NCBI GenBank assembly: GCA_041190985.1
Contig: JBEEPT010000061.1
Location: forward strand, 1 to 44,496
DNA from: Malikia sp041190985
GTDB taxonomy: Bacteria > Pseudomonadota > Gammaproteobacteria > Burkholderiales > Burkholderiaceae_C
Length of the DNA: 44,496 nt
Direction: 5' to 3'
Under the pieces are notes generated by a model. It was given only the letters and a program-made list of their open reading frames with translations. It did not search any database and had not been told where the DNA came from. Within the stretch, counting starts at the first letter, position 1; the number at the start of each line of letters is the position of its first letter. Both the position numbers and the translations under genes were made by a program. Below, one piece after another: positions 1-7,826 of the stretch.

Positions 1-236
1 ACCGCCAGCGGCAGCATCTCGGGCGTGAGGTTGTTCCAGCCGCCGGGATAGAGGTTGGTGTCGACCGGCGCGAGCTTGAAGCCGGCGTTGCGGATGTCGA
101 CCGAGGAGTAGAACGGCGGCGCGTGCTCCATCCACTCGAGCCGGAACCTGCGCTCGATTGCGGGTTCGGCCTCGAGGATGCGCCGTTCGAGTTCGTTGAT
201 CGGGCCGCTCAGGCCCGTGACGAGATGGGGGATCAT
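1..236 (-). CDS. gshA: Glutamate--cysteine ligase, N-terminal part (cut by window edge)
   Basis: The first 78 residues are visible, beginning MIPHLVTGLSGP at 236 and running off the left edge. The stretches FRLEWMEH, FYSSVDIRNAGFKLAPVDTN and PGGWNNLTPEMLPLAV are typical of the proteobacterial GshA family found in Burkholderiales, which is unrelated in sequence to enterobacterial GshA. The enzyme joins glutamate and cysteine as the first step of glutathione synthesis in the cytoplasm. The ATG is preceded by AAGGG seven bases upstream, and no in-frame start exists just upstream, so the start is well supported. The gene lies directly downstream of a glutathione-linked glyoxalase and behind a terminator-like hairpin whose alternative fold would cover this ribosome binding site. 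Confidence 0.88.
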   Translation of the reverse strand, partial: MIPHLVTGLSGPINELERRILEAEPAIERRFRLEWMEHAPPFYSSVDIRNAGFKLAPVDTNLYPGGWNNLTPEMLPLA

Positions 237-257
237 GAAGAGGCCCTTGCTGGAGGC

Positions 258-282
258 AAAACAAGGGCCAGCGTGGCCCTTG
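258..282 (-). terminator. Rho-independent terminator between the glyoxalase gene and gshA
   Basis: Read on the minus strand, CAAGGGCCA, loop CGC, TGGCCCTTG forms a perfect 9-bp stem followed at once by TTTT. It lies 35 bases after the stop of the glyoxalase-like gene and only 21 bases before the gshA start codon. A further CAAGGGCC copy at 249-242 can compete for the same TGGCCCTTG strand. Confidence 0.75.
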
Positions 283-316
283 CATCGGTCAGGGCAACGC
301 CGTGGGGACGTCGCGC

Positions 317-712
317 TCAGCGGTAGTGGCCGTGCTTTTCCAGCACTTCGATCTTGTAGCCGTCCGGATCGAGGATGAAGAAGAAGCGAGCGAGCAGTTC
401 GTCGCCGCTCTTGAATTCCTTGACCGGCAGCGGCTCGTAGCCGGCCGCGACCAGTTCGGCATGGAAGGCTGGCACGTCGTCGACCACGACCGCGACATGG
501 CCGTAGCCGTCGCCGTGGGTGTAGGGCTCCTCACGGCCCTTGTTCCAGGTCAGTTCGATCTCGACATCGTTCTCCTCGTTGCGCACGTAGACCAGCGAGA
601 AGTCGGGAAAGTCCAGGCGGTGCGCCGGGGTGAGCTTGAAGACTTCGCGATAGAACTTGAGCGATGCGTCGAGGTCGCGCACGCGGATCATGGTGTGGAT
701 GATCTTGGCCAT
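317..712 (-). CDS. gloA: Glyoxalase I-like VOC family protein (lactoylglutathione lyase)
   Basis: This 131-residue protein has the length and two-module layout of glyoxalase I, which converts the methylglyoxal-glutathione hemithioacetal to S-lactoylglutathione. The four metal ligands known from E. coli GloA can be placed: His6 in IIHTMIRV, Glu53 in IELTW, His72 in GYGHVAV and Glu122 in YKIEVLE. DPDGYKIE is the usual C-terminal signature. It lies 26 bases after the ribbon-helix-helix gene on the same strand and just before gshA, which makes its glutathione cofactor. Other VOC enzymes share the fold, so the exact substrate is inferred from the conserved ligands and the neighbour. Confidence 0.85.
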   Translation of the reverse strand: MAKIIHTMIRVRDLDASLKFYREVFKLTPAHRLDFPDFSLVYVRNEENDVEIELTWNKGREEPYTHGDGYGHVAVVVDDVPAFHAELVAAGYEPLPVKEFKSGDELLARFFFILDPDGYKIEVLEKHGHYR

Positions 713-738
713 GGGGAGTAGGTCCGTCCTTGTAGTGA

Positions 739-1080
739 TCAGTGTCGGGTGTGGGCGGGCGACGGCGTATCCGCCGTCGCTGTGAAGGCGGCGTCGCCCT
801 GGCTCACCGCTTGCGAATCACACTTGCGCCGAAGATAGCGCAGGCACGTGACCCGCAGGAAGGAGGTGAAGTTCAGGGCTTCGCCGCGATGGCGCAGGAT
901 CTCGTCGTGGAACTGGACGATCAGGGCGTTGGTGGTCAGGCCCTCCTCGGCTGCCAGCTCGGCCAGTATGTCCCACACGAAATTCTCCATGCGTATGCTG
1001 GTCGACACCCCGCGGATGCGCACCGTGCGGGTGCGCGATTCGTACAGGATGGGATCGGCGGCAACGAAGAATTCGCACAT
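739..1080 (-). CDS. Ribbon-helix-helix domain protein (RHH_4 type)
   Basis: The 113-residue product starts MCEFFVAADPILYESRTRTVRI and continues VSTSIRMENFVWDILAELAAEEGL, matching the conserved N-terminal pattern of the RHH_4 (PF13467-like) family: a short beta strand giving side chains to DNA, then two helices. A second conserved block, LNFTSFLRVTCLRYLRR, lies near residues 68-85. The C-terminal tail is rich in Ala, Thr and Pro and probably disordered. The gene begins 21 bases after the dehydrogenase large subunit and very likely shares its transcript. A role as DNA-binding regulator is implied by the fold, but its targets are unknown. Confidence 0.75.
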   Translation of the reverse strand: MCEFFVAADPILYESRTRTVRIRGVSTSIRMENFVWDILAELAAEEGLTTNALIVQFHDEILRHRGEALNFTSFLRVTCLRYLRRKCDSQAVSQGDAAFTATADTPSPAHTRH

Positions 1081-1101
1081 CTGAGTTTCCTGCGTATGGG
1101 T

Positions 1102-2670
1102 TTAGATGGTGCGCTTGGCCATCTCGGCGGCGATGTACTCGGCCTGGCGGATGGCCAGCGAGACGATCGTCAGCGTCGGGTTCTCGGCGCCGCCGGTGGT
1201 GAACTGGCTGCCGTCGCTGATGAACAGGTTCGAGATGTCGTGCGTCTGGCCCCACTTGTTGACCACGCCGTCGGAAGCCTTGGCGCTCATGCGGGCGGTG
1301 CCCATGTTGTGCGTCGAGGGGTAGGGCGGGGTGCGGAAGGTCTTGATCGCGCCGGCGGCCTCGTAGACGCGCTCGGCCTGGGTGAAGGCGTGGTTGCGCA
1401 TCGCGATGTCGTTCTCGTGGTCGTCGAAGTGGACGTTGGGAACGGGGTTGCCGAAGCGGTCCTTGACATCGGTGTTGAGGGTGATGCGGTTGGTCTCGCG
1501 CGGCATGTCCTCGCCCACCAGCCACATGCCGGCGAGGTTGGCGTAGCGCTCCATCCACCAGGTGAACTCGGGGCCCCAGCCGCCCGGGTTCAGGAAGGCG
1601 GCCATGAAGGGCAGACCCAGCGACAGCGTCTCCATCTCGTAGCCGCCGACGAAGCCGCGGCGCGGGTCGTGCCTGGCCTCGTCGCGGATGATGCCGGCCA
1701 TGGTGGTGCCACGGTACATGTTCACCGGGTCCTTGAAGGCGGCGTAGACCGAGCCGGTCATGTGGCGCATGTAGTTGCGGCCCACCTGGCCCGAGGAGTT
1801 GGCCAGGCCGTCCTTGAACATGTTGGAGGCCGACAGCAGCAGCAGGCGCGGGGTCTCGATCGAGTTGCCGGCGACGCAGACGATGCGGGCCTTCTGGCGC
1901 TGTTCCTTGCCGTCCTTGTCGAAGTACACGACAGCGGTGACCTTGCCGCTGGCATCATGCTCGATGCGGCTGACATGGCACTCGGTGCGCAGCTCGAAGT
2001 TGCCGGTGGCCTCGGCGCGGGGGATCTCGGTGTAGAGGGTGGACCACTTGGCGCCGCTCTTGCAGCCCTGGAAGCAGAAGCCCAGCTGCATGCAACGGCC
2101 GCGGCCGTCGCGCGGCTGGCTGTTGATCGCCATGCGGCCGGTGTGCACTTCCTTGTAGCCGAGCTTGGTCGCGCCGGCGTGCATCACCTTGAAGTTGTTG
2201 TTGCCGGGCAGGCCGGGGATGCCGTTGGTGCGGGTCACGCCCATCTTGTCTTCGGCCTTGGCGTAGTAGGGCTCGAGTTCGGACAGGGTCAGCGGCCAGT
2301 CGAGCAGGTTCGCGCCCTTGACGTCGCCGTAGACGGTCTTGGTGCGGAACTCGTGCTCCTGGAAGCGCAGCGAGGCGCCGGCCCAGTGGGTGGAGGTGCC
2401 GCCCACGGTCTTGCAGATCCAGGCCGGCAGGCCGGCGAAGTCCTTGGCCAGCCTGAAGCTGCCCGAGGTGGTGCGGGCATCCAGCCAGGCCAGCTGGCTG
2501 AACGACTTCCATTCGTCGTTGATGAAGGAGGCGTTGGACTGCCGCGCGCCGGCTTCCAGCGAGACGACCTTGATGCCCTTCTGGGCCAGTTCGTTGGCCA
2601 GCGTGCCGCCGCCGGCGCCGGAGCCGATGATGACGACTACGGAGTCGTCGGAAAGATCGAATTTAGCCAT
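1102..2670 (-). CDS. GMC family oxidoreductase, FAD-containing dehydrogenase large subunit
   Basis: This is a 522-residue glucose-methanol-choline family flavoprotein of the gluconate 2-dehydrogenase/sorbitol-type dehydrogenase group, which oxidises sugars, sugar acids or alcohols and passes electrons to the respiratory chain. The FAD-binding GSGAGGGTLANEL motif lies at about residues 16-28, followed by the GTSTHWAG and HNMGTARMS blocks and the C-terminal GGAENPTLTIVSLA segment. A cysteine cluster, GRCMQLGFCFQGCKSG, resembles the iron-sulfur ligand region of bacterial FAD-glucose dehydrogenases. It has no signal peptide of its own and probably travels with the Tat-exported small subunit encoded 76 bases upstream. 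No cytochrome c subunit gene adjoins it. The substrate cannot be read from sequence. Confidence 0.87.
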   Translation of the reverse strand: MAKFDLSDDSVVVIIGSGAGGGTLANELAQKGIKVVSLEAGARQSNASFINDEWKSFSQLAWLDARTTSGSFRLAKDFAGLPAWICKTVGGTSTHWAGASLRFQEHEFRTKTVYGDVKGANLLDWPLTLSELEPYYAKAEDKMGVTRTNGIPGLPGNNNFKVMHAGATKLGYKEVHTGRMAINSQPRDGRGRCMQLGFCFQGCKSGAKWSTLYTEIPRAEATGNFELRTECHVSRIEHDASGKVTAVVYFDKDGKEQRQKARIVCVAGNSIETPRLLLLSASNMFKDGLANSSGQVGRNYMRHMTGSVYAAFKDPVNMYRGTTMAGIIRDEARHDPRRGFVGGYEMETLSLGLPFMAAFLNPGGWGPEFTWWMERYANLAGMWLVGEDMPRETNRITLNTDVKDRFGNPVPNVHFDDHENDIAMRNHAFTQAERVYEAAGAIKTFRTPPYPSTHNMGTARMSAKASDGVVNKWGQTHDISNLFISDGSQFTTGGAENPTLTIVSLAIRQAEYIAAEMAKRTI

Positions 2671-2746
2671 GTGTGTCTCCTAGACGGCCGGCCAGTGCGC
2701 CGCGCCGCGTCTGTAATGCTTGATGGGATCAGGAACGACTGCGGAA

Positions 2747-3367
2747 TCAGCCCAGGTAGGGTGCAGGGCTGGCGGATGCCGGCGGGTTCGGCAGCCACTT
2801 GAGGTCCTGGAAGCCACGGGTGATGTAGCCGCCCTTTTCCCATGCGGAGCCGGGATAGCCGAAGGCCGCGAAGGCCATGTCGTTGTCGTAGAGCGAGGTG
2901 ACGCACTGGCCGCGCACGGTGTTGAAGAAGACCTGGCCTTCCATGGACTTGACAGCCTGCATGCGGCGTGCCGGGGAAGCCTTGACGAAGCTGCCGTCGG
3001 CCAGCAGGTTGAGCGCCACGATGCCGTCCTTGAGCATCTTTTGCAGCGCCGGGTTGGCGGTGGCGCCTTCGTCGAGGTGCTTGGCCAGCAGGGCGTAGAC
3101 CGCGTCGGGCAGCTTGGCGTGGGGGAAGAGCACGCGGCCCATCTGCAGCAGGGTCTCGCCTTCTGCCTGGCTCAGGGTCTTGAGTTCGACCGCCCAGGTG
3201 CTGGAGGGGGCGAGCTTGGCCAGCGCGCTGCCGGCAGCCAGCGTGCCGACCAGCACGCCCGAGCCCTTGAGCATGTTGCGGCGTGTCAGCGGCAGGGGCA
3301 GCTTGGGCACCTCACCGGTGGCTTCTTCACAGTTTTCCGATGCGACGGCTATAGGAATGTGTTTCAT
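2747..3367 (-). CDS. Gluconate 2-dehydrogenase subunit 3-like protein (Tat-exported small subunit)
   Basis: The 206-residue protein carries a twin-arginine signal, LTRRNMLKGSG, at about residues 28-38, followed by a hydrophobic stretch ending in ALA. Its mature part resembles the gamma/small subunit (subunit 3) of membrane-bound FAD dehydrogenases, for example LSQAEGETLLQMGRVLFPH near the start and GYPGSAWEKGGYITRGF near the end. In that family this subunit carries the folded catalytic subunit through the Tat system and anchors the complex on the periplasmic side. The gene is the first of the minus-strand operon small subunit, large subunit, RHH protein, glyoxalase, with its promoter presumably in 3368-3769. 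Confidence 0.85.
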   Translation of the reverse strand: MKHIPIAVASENCEEATGEVPKLPLPLTRRNMLKGSGVLVGTLAAGSALAKLAPSSTWAVELKTLSQAEGETLLQMGRVLFPHAKLPDAVYALLAKHLDEGATANPALQKMLKDGIVALNLLADGSFVKASPARRMQAVKSMEGQVFFNTVRGQCVTSLYDNDMAFAAFGYPGSAWEKGGYITRGFQDLKWLPNPPASASPAPYLG

Positions 3368-3769
3368 GGGAATGTCTCCTCTTGCGACTCTGGATGGGCC
3401 GCGTCCGACGGCGGCCTGGTGGTAAATGTATTGAAATGGCTGGCGGCGCGGGTCATAGCCGCTTACCTACAGGGAAATCCCCAGTTATCCTAGGATATCT
3501 TGGGATGTCGCCAGGGTGCCCCCGCGGGCTTGCCGGGTCCCGCGGCCCGCCTTGTTTTTGCTGGAAAGTTCGTCGCTGCCTCGCGCCAGGCGCTGGTGGG
3601 GCCTGCCATGGCGCGGTGGCCACGGGATGTCCTGGCCATCGGCTGGTTTCCTCAAGGTGTGCTGAGCGTGACGGTCTTGCTGGCGTCGGCCGGCGGGGTC
3701 TACCATATCGGTGCCCGGCTGTCTGGGCAATCGATTTTTCGGGAAGCCAGCCTTCTCGAGTGGAGAAAC
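3368..3769. other. Divergent intergenic region with a perfect palindrome
   Basis: These 402 bases separate the dehydrogenase operon (minus) from the first lysR (plus). I see no convincing coding sequence; the open frames here lack family signal. The region holds the palindrome TATCCTAGGATA at 3486-3497, followed by a related ATCTTGGGAT at 3495-3504. Promoters for both flanking genes should lie here. Confidence 0.6.
3486..3497. promoter_or_regulatory. Candidate operator palindrome upstream of the dehydrogenase operon
   Basis: TATCCTAGGATA is a perfect 12-bp palindrome about 120 bases before the small-subunit start. The related half-motif ATCTTGGGAT overlaps its right end, which would suit a dimeric regulator. 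The adjacent divergent LysR at 3770 is the obvious candidate, but nothing in the sequence proves the link. Confidence 0.35.
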
Positions 3770-4678
3770 ATGGAACTGCTTGCCTTGCGCACTTTTCAGT
3801 CCGTCGTGGAAGAGGGCGGCATACTCGCGGCCTCGCGCAAGCTGCACACCGTGCAGTCGAACGTGACCGGGCGCATCCGCCGGCTCGAGTCAGAACTCGG
3901 CGTCGAGCTCTTTTTTCGCAAGGGCCGGGGCCTGGAACTGGCGCCGCCGGGACGCGTGCTGCTCGATTACGCGCGGCGCATGCTGCTGCTGGAGCGCCAG
4001 GCCCGGGCCGCGGTGCGCCAGGTCGGCGAGCAGGTCGGCGAGCTGCGCATAGGTGCGATGGAGACCTTCGCGGCGCTGCACCTGCCGGACGCGCTCAAGG
4101 CGACGCGCAGCGTCCATCCGCGGCTGGAGCTGCGCGTCGACACCGACACCAGCGCGGCGCTCACCGGCAAGGTGCTCGCGCACAAGCTGGACTGCGCCTT
4201 CGTCGCCGGCCCCGTCATCCATCCCGACCTCGAGTTCGACGAGATCGGCGTCGAGGAACTGGTCCAGGTGCATGCCGCCGGCTCCGACCCGGTGCGCCAG
4301 CCCGTGATCGTGCTGCGCGACGGCTGCGCCTACCGCAGCCGGGCGCTGGCCTGGCAGCACACGATAGGTCATGCAGTGCCGGACCTGATGGAGTTCGGCA
4401 CGCTCGAGGGGATACTCGGCTGCGTCGCGGTCGGCCTGGGCTGGACCCTGCTGCCGCGCCGGGTGCTGGCGCTGTCGGTGCATGCCGCCGAGCTCGAGTT
4501 CAGGCCGCTGCCGGAGCAGATCGCCCGCGTGCCGACCGGCCTGATCCGCCTGCGTGAAGCGCCGCGCATGGCCGCGCTCGAGACCCTGGCGCGCACCGTC
4601 GTGCATGCGGGCAGCGGCGTGCCAGTGCCTGCGCAGCGCGCGCCGGCCGAGACCGAAGTCGCCGTCGCCGTCGAATGA
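3770..4678 (+). CDS. LysR family transcriptional regulator (first of two)
   Basis: A 302-residue LysR regulator. The N-terminal winged helix is clear: LLALRTFQSVVEEGGILAAS, then LHTVQSNVTGRIRRLESELG and LFFRKGRGLELAPPG within the first 65 residues. The effector-binding domain begins near LRIGAMETFAALHLP. The ATG at 3770 has GGAG four bases upstream and fits the family's usual N-terminus, so the longer open frame upstream is not used. The helix pattern TVQSNVTGRI resembles PerR/AaeR-like regulators. It is divergent to the dehydrogenase operon and followed after one base by a second lysR, so both probably share a transcript. Its target could be the dehydrogenase operon, the leuCD operon, or an unlinked locus. 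Confidence 0.9.
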   Translation: MELLALRTFQSVVEEGGILAASRKLHTVQSNVTGRIRRLESELGVELFFRKGRGLELAPPGRVLLDYARRMLLLERQARAAVRQVGEQVGELRIGAMETFAALHLPDALKATRSVHPRLELRVDTDTSAALTGKVLAHKLDCAFVAGPVIHPDLEFDEIGVEELVQVHAAGSDPVRQPVIVLRDGCAYRSRALAWQHTIGHAVPDLMEFGTLEGILGCVAVGLGWTLLPRRVLALSVHAAELEFRPLPEQIARVPTGLIRLREAPRMAALETLARTVVHAGSGVPVPAQRAPAETEVAVAVE

Positions 4679-4679
4679 C

Positions 4680-5600
4680 ATGAACCTGCACCGGCTGGAT
4701 CTCGTCTCGCTGTCGCTCTTCAACCTGGTGGTGCGCACCGGCAGCATCAGCAAGGGCGCCGAGCTGGCGCGCATCGCGGTCGGCGCCGCCAGCAAGCGCA
4801 TCTCCGACCTCGAGCTCGCGGTCGGCGCCGAGCTGTTCGAGCGTCATTCGCGCGGCGTCACGCTCACGCTGGCCGGCCAGGCGCTGCACCTGCACGCCCT
4901 GCGCATCCTGAGGGACATCGACGAACTGGCGGCCGAGCTGTCGGACCACGCCAGGGGCGTCATCGGGGTCGTGCGCCTGTGGGCCAACACCTCGGCGATC
5001 ACGCAATTCCTGCCGAGCGACCTGTCTTCCTTCATCGTCGCGCATCCGGGCATACGCATCGAGATGGACGAGCACGACAGCCAGGACGTGGTGATGGCGG
5101 TATTCGACGGGCGCGCCGACCTTGGCATCCTCGCCGAGCGCACTCCCACGCTGGGCCTGCAGACCATCGCCTACCGTAGCGACCGGCTGGTGCTCGTGGT
5201 GCCGCAGGGACACGAACTCGCGGGGCGCGAGCGGGTGGCATTCGCGCAGGCGGCGGAATACGATTTCGTCAGCCTGTCGGGCGGGACTTCGCTCGCGCAG
5301 CGCCTGGCGTTCGAGAGCAGCCAGCTGGGCAAGGGGCTGCGCGCGCGCATCCATGTGCGCAGCTTCGACGCGATGTGCCAGATGGTCGCGGCCGGCCTGG
5401 GCATCGCGGTGCTGCCCGATGCGGCAGTCCAGCCCCATCTGCGCTCGATGGGCCTGTGCCGGATAGAGCTCAGCGACCAGTGGGTCGAGCGCCAGCTGCT
5501 GCTGTGCGCGCGCGATTTCAATGCCCTGGCGCGGCCCGTGCGCAGCTTCGTCGACCACCTGCTCGGGACGCCGCAGCCGGCGGGCGCGCTGCCGGGCTGA
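4680..5600 (+). CDS. LysR family transcriptional regulator (second of two)
   Basis: A 306-residue LysR regulator beginning MNLHRLDLVSLSLFNLVVRT, with the helix-turn-helix in GSISKGAELARIAVGAASKRISDLE and the wing ELFERHSRGVTLTLAG. The effector domain contains the usual VVRLWANTSAITQFLPSDL entry strand and the C-terminal VAAGLGIAVLPDAAV block. The start codon sits one base after the stop of the first lysR, indicating translational coupling. It ends 121 bases before leuC in the same orientation and is the likeliest regulator of the leuC-leuD-Bug-CoA-transferase-lyase operon, although LysR activators are more often divergent. It is clearly a different subfamily from its neighbour, so it is not a tandem duplicate. 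Confidence 0.9.
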   Translation: MNLHRLDLVSLSLFNLVVRTGSISKGAELARIAVGAASKRISDLELAVGAELFERHSRGVTLTLAGQALHLHALRILRDIDELAAELSDHARGVIGVVRLWANTSAITQFLPSDLSSFIVAHPGIRIEMDEHDSQDVVMAVFDGRADLGILAERTPTLGLQTIAYRSDRLVLVVPQGHELAGRERVAFAQAAEYDFVSLSGGTSLAQRLAFESSQLGKGLRARIHVRSFDAMCQMVAAGLGIAVLPDAAVQPHLRSMGLCRIELSDQWVERQLLLCARDFNALARPVRSFVDHLLGTPQPAGALPG

Positions 5601-5607
5601 TGGGCCG

Positions 5608-5628
5608 GCTTTCGCGTTTCGCGAAAGC
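5608..5628. promoter_or_regulatory. Perfect inverted repeat before leuC (terminator or operator)
   Basis: GCTTTCGCG, TTT, CGCGAAAGC forms a 9-bp perfect inverted repeat seven bases after the second lysR stop. The following TTGTTTGT is only moderately T-rich, so it may be a weak terminator for the lysR pair or an operator for the leuC promoter downstream. Confidence 0.5.
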
Positions 5629-5721
5629 TTGTTTGTCGAGCTGGTCATTCCGTCCGGCGCGCGGCCTGCCTAGACTCCGGCTCCAGAGAGCGCACCGCTC
5701 GCAAGCCCATGGAGACGACTG

Positions 5722-7152
5722 ATGCATGAAAGCACGACCCGACCGCTGACCCTGTTCGACAAGCTCTGGCAGCGCCACCTGGTGGACGAGACGCCGGACG
5801 GCGAGTCGCTGCTCTACGTGGACCGCCACCTGGTCTACGAGGTGACCAGCCCGCAGGCCTTCGAAGGACTGCGCCTGGCGGGCCGCCAGCCCTGGCGCGC
5901 CTCCACCGTGCTGGCCACCACCGACCACAACGTCCCGACCACCCGCGCCCAGCGCGTCAGCGTCGAGCACATCGCGGACCCGCTGTCGCGCCTGCAGGTC
6001 AGGCAGCTCGGCATCAACTGCCGCGAGTTCGGCATCACCGAGTTCGGCCTCGGCCGCATCGAGCAGGGCATCATCCACGTGGTCGGACCGGAGCAGGGCG
6101 CCACCCTGCCCGGCATGACGGTCGTGGCCGGCGACTCGCACACCAGCACCCACGGCGCCTTCGGCGCGCTGGCCTTCGGCGTCGGCACCTCGGACGTCGA
6201 GCATGTGCTGGCGACCCAGACCCTGGCGATGAAGCCGATGCGGCGCATGCTGGTCCAGGTCGAGGGCGAGCTGCCCGCGGGCGTCGGCGCCAAGGACCTG
6301 ATCCTGCACATCATCGGCCGCATCGGCACGGCCGGCGCGACCGGCTACGCGATCGAGTTCGCCGGCAGCACCATCACGGCGCTGTCGATGGAAGGCCGCA
6401 TGACGGTGTGCAACATGGCGATCGAGGCTGGCGCGCGCGTCGGCCTGGTCGGCGTCGACGACAAGACGATCACCTACCTCGAGGGCCGGCCCTACGCGCC
6501 GCAGGGCGCGCTGTGGGAGGCCGCCGTGGCCGACTGGCGCACGCTGCACAGCGACGCCGGCGCCGAGTTCGACCGCACGCTGCGCATCGAGGCGGGCGAG
6601 CTGCGCCCGATGGTGACCTGGGGCACCTCGCCCGAGATGGTCGTGGCCATCGACGGCTGCGTGCCCGACCCGGCCGACGAGGCCGATCCGGTCAAGCGCG
6701 CCTCCATGGTGCAGGCGCTGGCCTACATGGGCCTCGAGCCCGGCACGCCGATGGTCGAGCTCGCGATCGACAAGGTCTTCATCGGCTCGTGCACCAATGC
6801 ACGCATCGAGGACCTGCGCAGCGCCGCCGCCGTCGTGGCCGGCCGGCATGTCGCGGCCAGCGTGCGCCAGGCGCTGGTGGTGCCGGGCTCGGGCCTGGTC
6901 AAGGCGCAGGCCGAGGCCGAGGGCCTGGACCGCATCTTCCGTGCCGCCGGCTTCGAATGGCGCGAGCCGGGCTGCTCGATGTGCCTGGGCATGAACGACG
7001 ACCGCCTGGCGCCGGGCGAGCGTTGCGCCTCGACCTCGAACCGCAACTTCGAAGGCCGCCAGGGTGCCGGCGGGCGCAGCCATCTGGTCAGCCCCGCGCT
7101 GGCCGCCGCCGCCGCCATCGCCGGCCACTTCACCGAACCGAACCGGGAGTAA
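5722..7152 (+). CDS. leuC: 3-Isopropylmalate dehydratase large subunit (LeuC family)
   Basis: A 476-residue aconitase-superfamily protein of the bacterial LeuC type, the usual length. FDKLWQRHLV, YVDRHLVYEVTSPQAFEGL and GDSHTSTHGAFG are conserved LeuC blocks. The three cysteines that bind the 4Fe-4S cluster are visible in FIGSCTNARIEDL and EPGCSMCLGMN. With LeuD it forms a heterodimer that moves water across a double bond in 2-alkylmalates. The ATG at 5722 has GGAGA six bases upstream. No leuB or leuA is nearby; instead the gene leads an operon with a solute receptor, a CoA-transferase and a CoA-lyase. A catabolic substrate such as citraconate is therefore more likely than leucine synthesis, which is an inference from context. 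Confidence 0.9.
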   Translation: MHESTTRPLTLFDKLWQRHLVDETPDGESLLYVDRHLVYEVTSPQAFEGLRLAGRQPWRASTVLATTDHNVPTTRAQRVSVEHIADPLSRLQVRQLGINCREFGITEFGLGRIEQGIIHVVGPEQGATLPGMTVVAGDSHTSTHGAFGALAFGVGTSDVEHVLATQTLAMKPMRRMLVQVEGELPAGVGAKDLILHIIGRIGTAGATGYAIEFAGSTITALSMEGRMTVCNMAIEAGARVGLVGVDDKTITYLEGRPYAPQGALWEAAVADWRTLHSDAGAEFDRTLRIEAGELRPMVTWGTSPEMVVAIDGCVPDPADEADPVKRASMVQALAYMGLEPGTPMVELAIDKVFIGSCTNARIEDLRSAAAVVAGRHVAASVRQALVVPGSGLVKAQAEAEGLDRIFRAAGFEWREPGCSMCLGMNDDRLAPGERCASTSNRNFEGRQGAGGRSHLVSPALAAAAAIAGHFTEPNRE

Positions 7153-7156
7153 AGCC

Positions 7157-7795
7157 ATGACCCCCTTCACCCACCTGCAGGCGCTGGTCGCACCGCTGGA
7201 CCGCGCCAACGTCGACACCGACGCCATCATCCCGAAGCAGTTCATGAAGTCGATCAGCCGCACCGGCTTCGGCGACAACCTGTTCGACGAGTGGCGCTAC
7301 CTCGACCGCGGCGAGCCCGGCCAGGATGTGTCGAAGCGCCCGCTCAATCCGGACTTCGCGCTCAACCAGCCGCGCTACGCCGGCGCGCAGATCCTGCTGA
7401 CGCGCGAGAACTTCGGCTGCGGTTCCAGCCGCGAGCATGCGCCCTGGGCCCTGCGCGACTACGGCATCCGCGCGCTGATCGCGCCGAGCTTCGCCGACAT
7501 CTTCTACGGCAACTGCTTCAAGAACGGCATGTTGCCGATCCGCCTCGATGCCGATATCGTCGAGCGCCTGTTCCAGCGGGTCCGCGCGCAGCCCGGCTTC
7601 GCGCTCGACATCGATCTGGCCGAGCAGGTGATCATCCTGCCCGAGGGCGAGCGCATCGGCTTCGAGCTCGATCCCGCCCGCAAGCACCGGCTGCTCAACG
7701 GCCTGGACGACATCGGCCTGACGCTGCAGCGTGCCGCGCGCATCCGCGAATACGAAGCCCGGCGCGCCGCCGCCGAGCCCTGGCTTTTTGCCTGA
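7157..7795 (+). CDS. leuD: 3-Isopropylmalate dehydratase small subunit (LeuD family)
   Basis: The 212-residue swivel-domain subunit that pairs with LeuC. The substrate-loop region NVDTDAIIPKQFMKSISRTG lies at residues 18-37 and NFGCGSSREHAPWAL at about 85-99, both classic LeuD signatures, with SFADIFYGNCFKNGMLP following. It starts four bases after leuC stops, so the two are co-transcribed and probably made in equal amounts. Length is normal for bacterial LeuD. As for LeuC, the enzyme class is secure, but the physiological substrate is open because the rest of the operon is catabolic. Confidence 0.9.
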   Translation: MTPFTHLQALVAPLDRANVDTDAIIPKQFMKSISRTGFGDNLFDEWRYLDRGEPGQDVSKRPLNPDFALNQPRYAGAQILLTRENFGCGSSREHAPWALRDYGIRALIAPSFADIFYGNCFKNGMLPIRLDADIVERLFQRVRAQPGFALDIDLAEQVIILPEGERIGFELDPARKHRLLNGLDDIGLTLQRAARIREYEARRAAAEPWLFA

Positions 7796-7826
7796 CCCCC
7801 TTCCCCCGAGACAAGGAGAGCTCACC

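Noticed and set aside
742..2802. Long plus-strand open frame opposite the GMC dehydrogenase
   Set aside because: It is the complement of a well-supported dehydrogenase and RHH gene; its composition is that of a shadow frame.
3770..5600. Tandem duplication of one lysR gene
   Set aside because: The two proteins differ throughout, including the recognition helices, and belong to different LysR subgroups.
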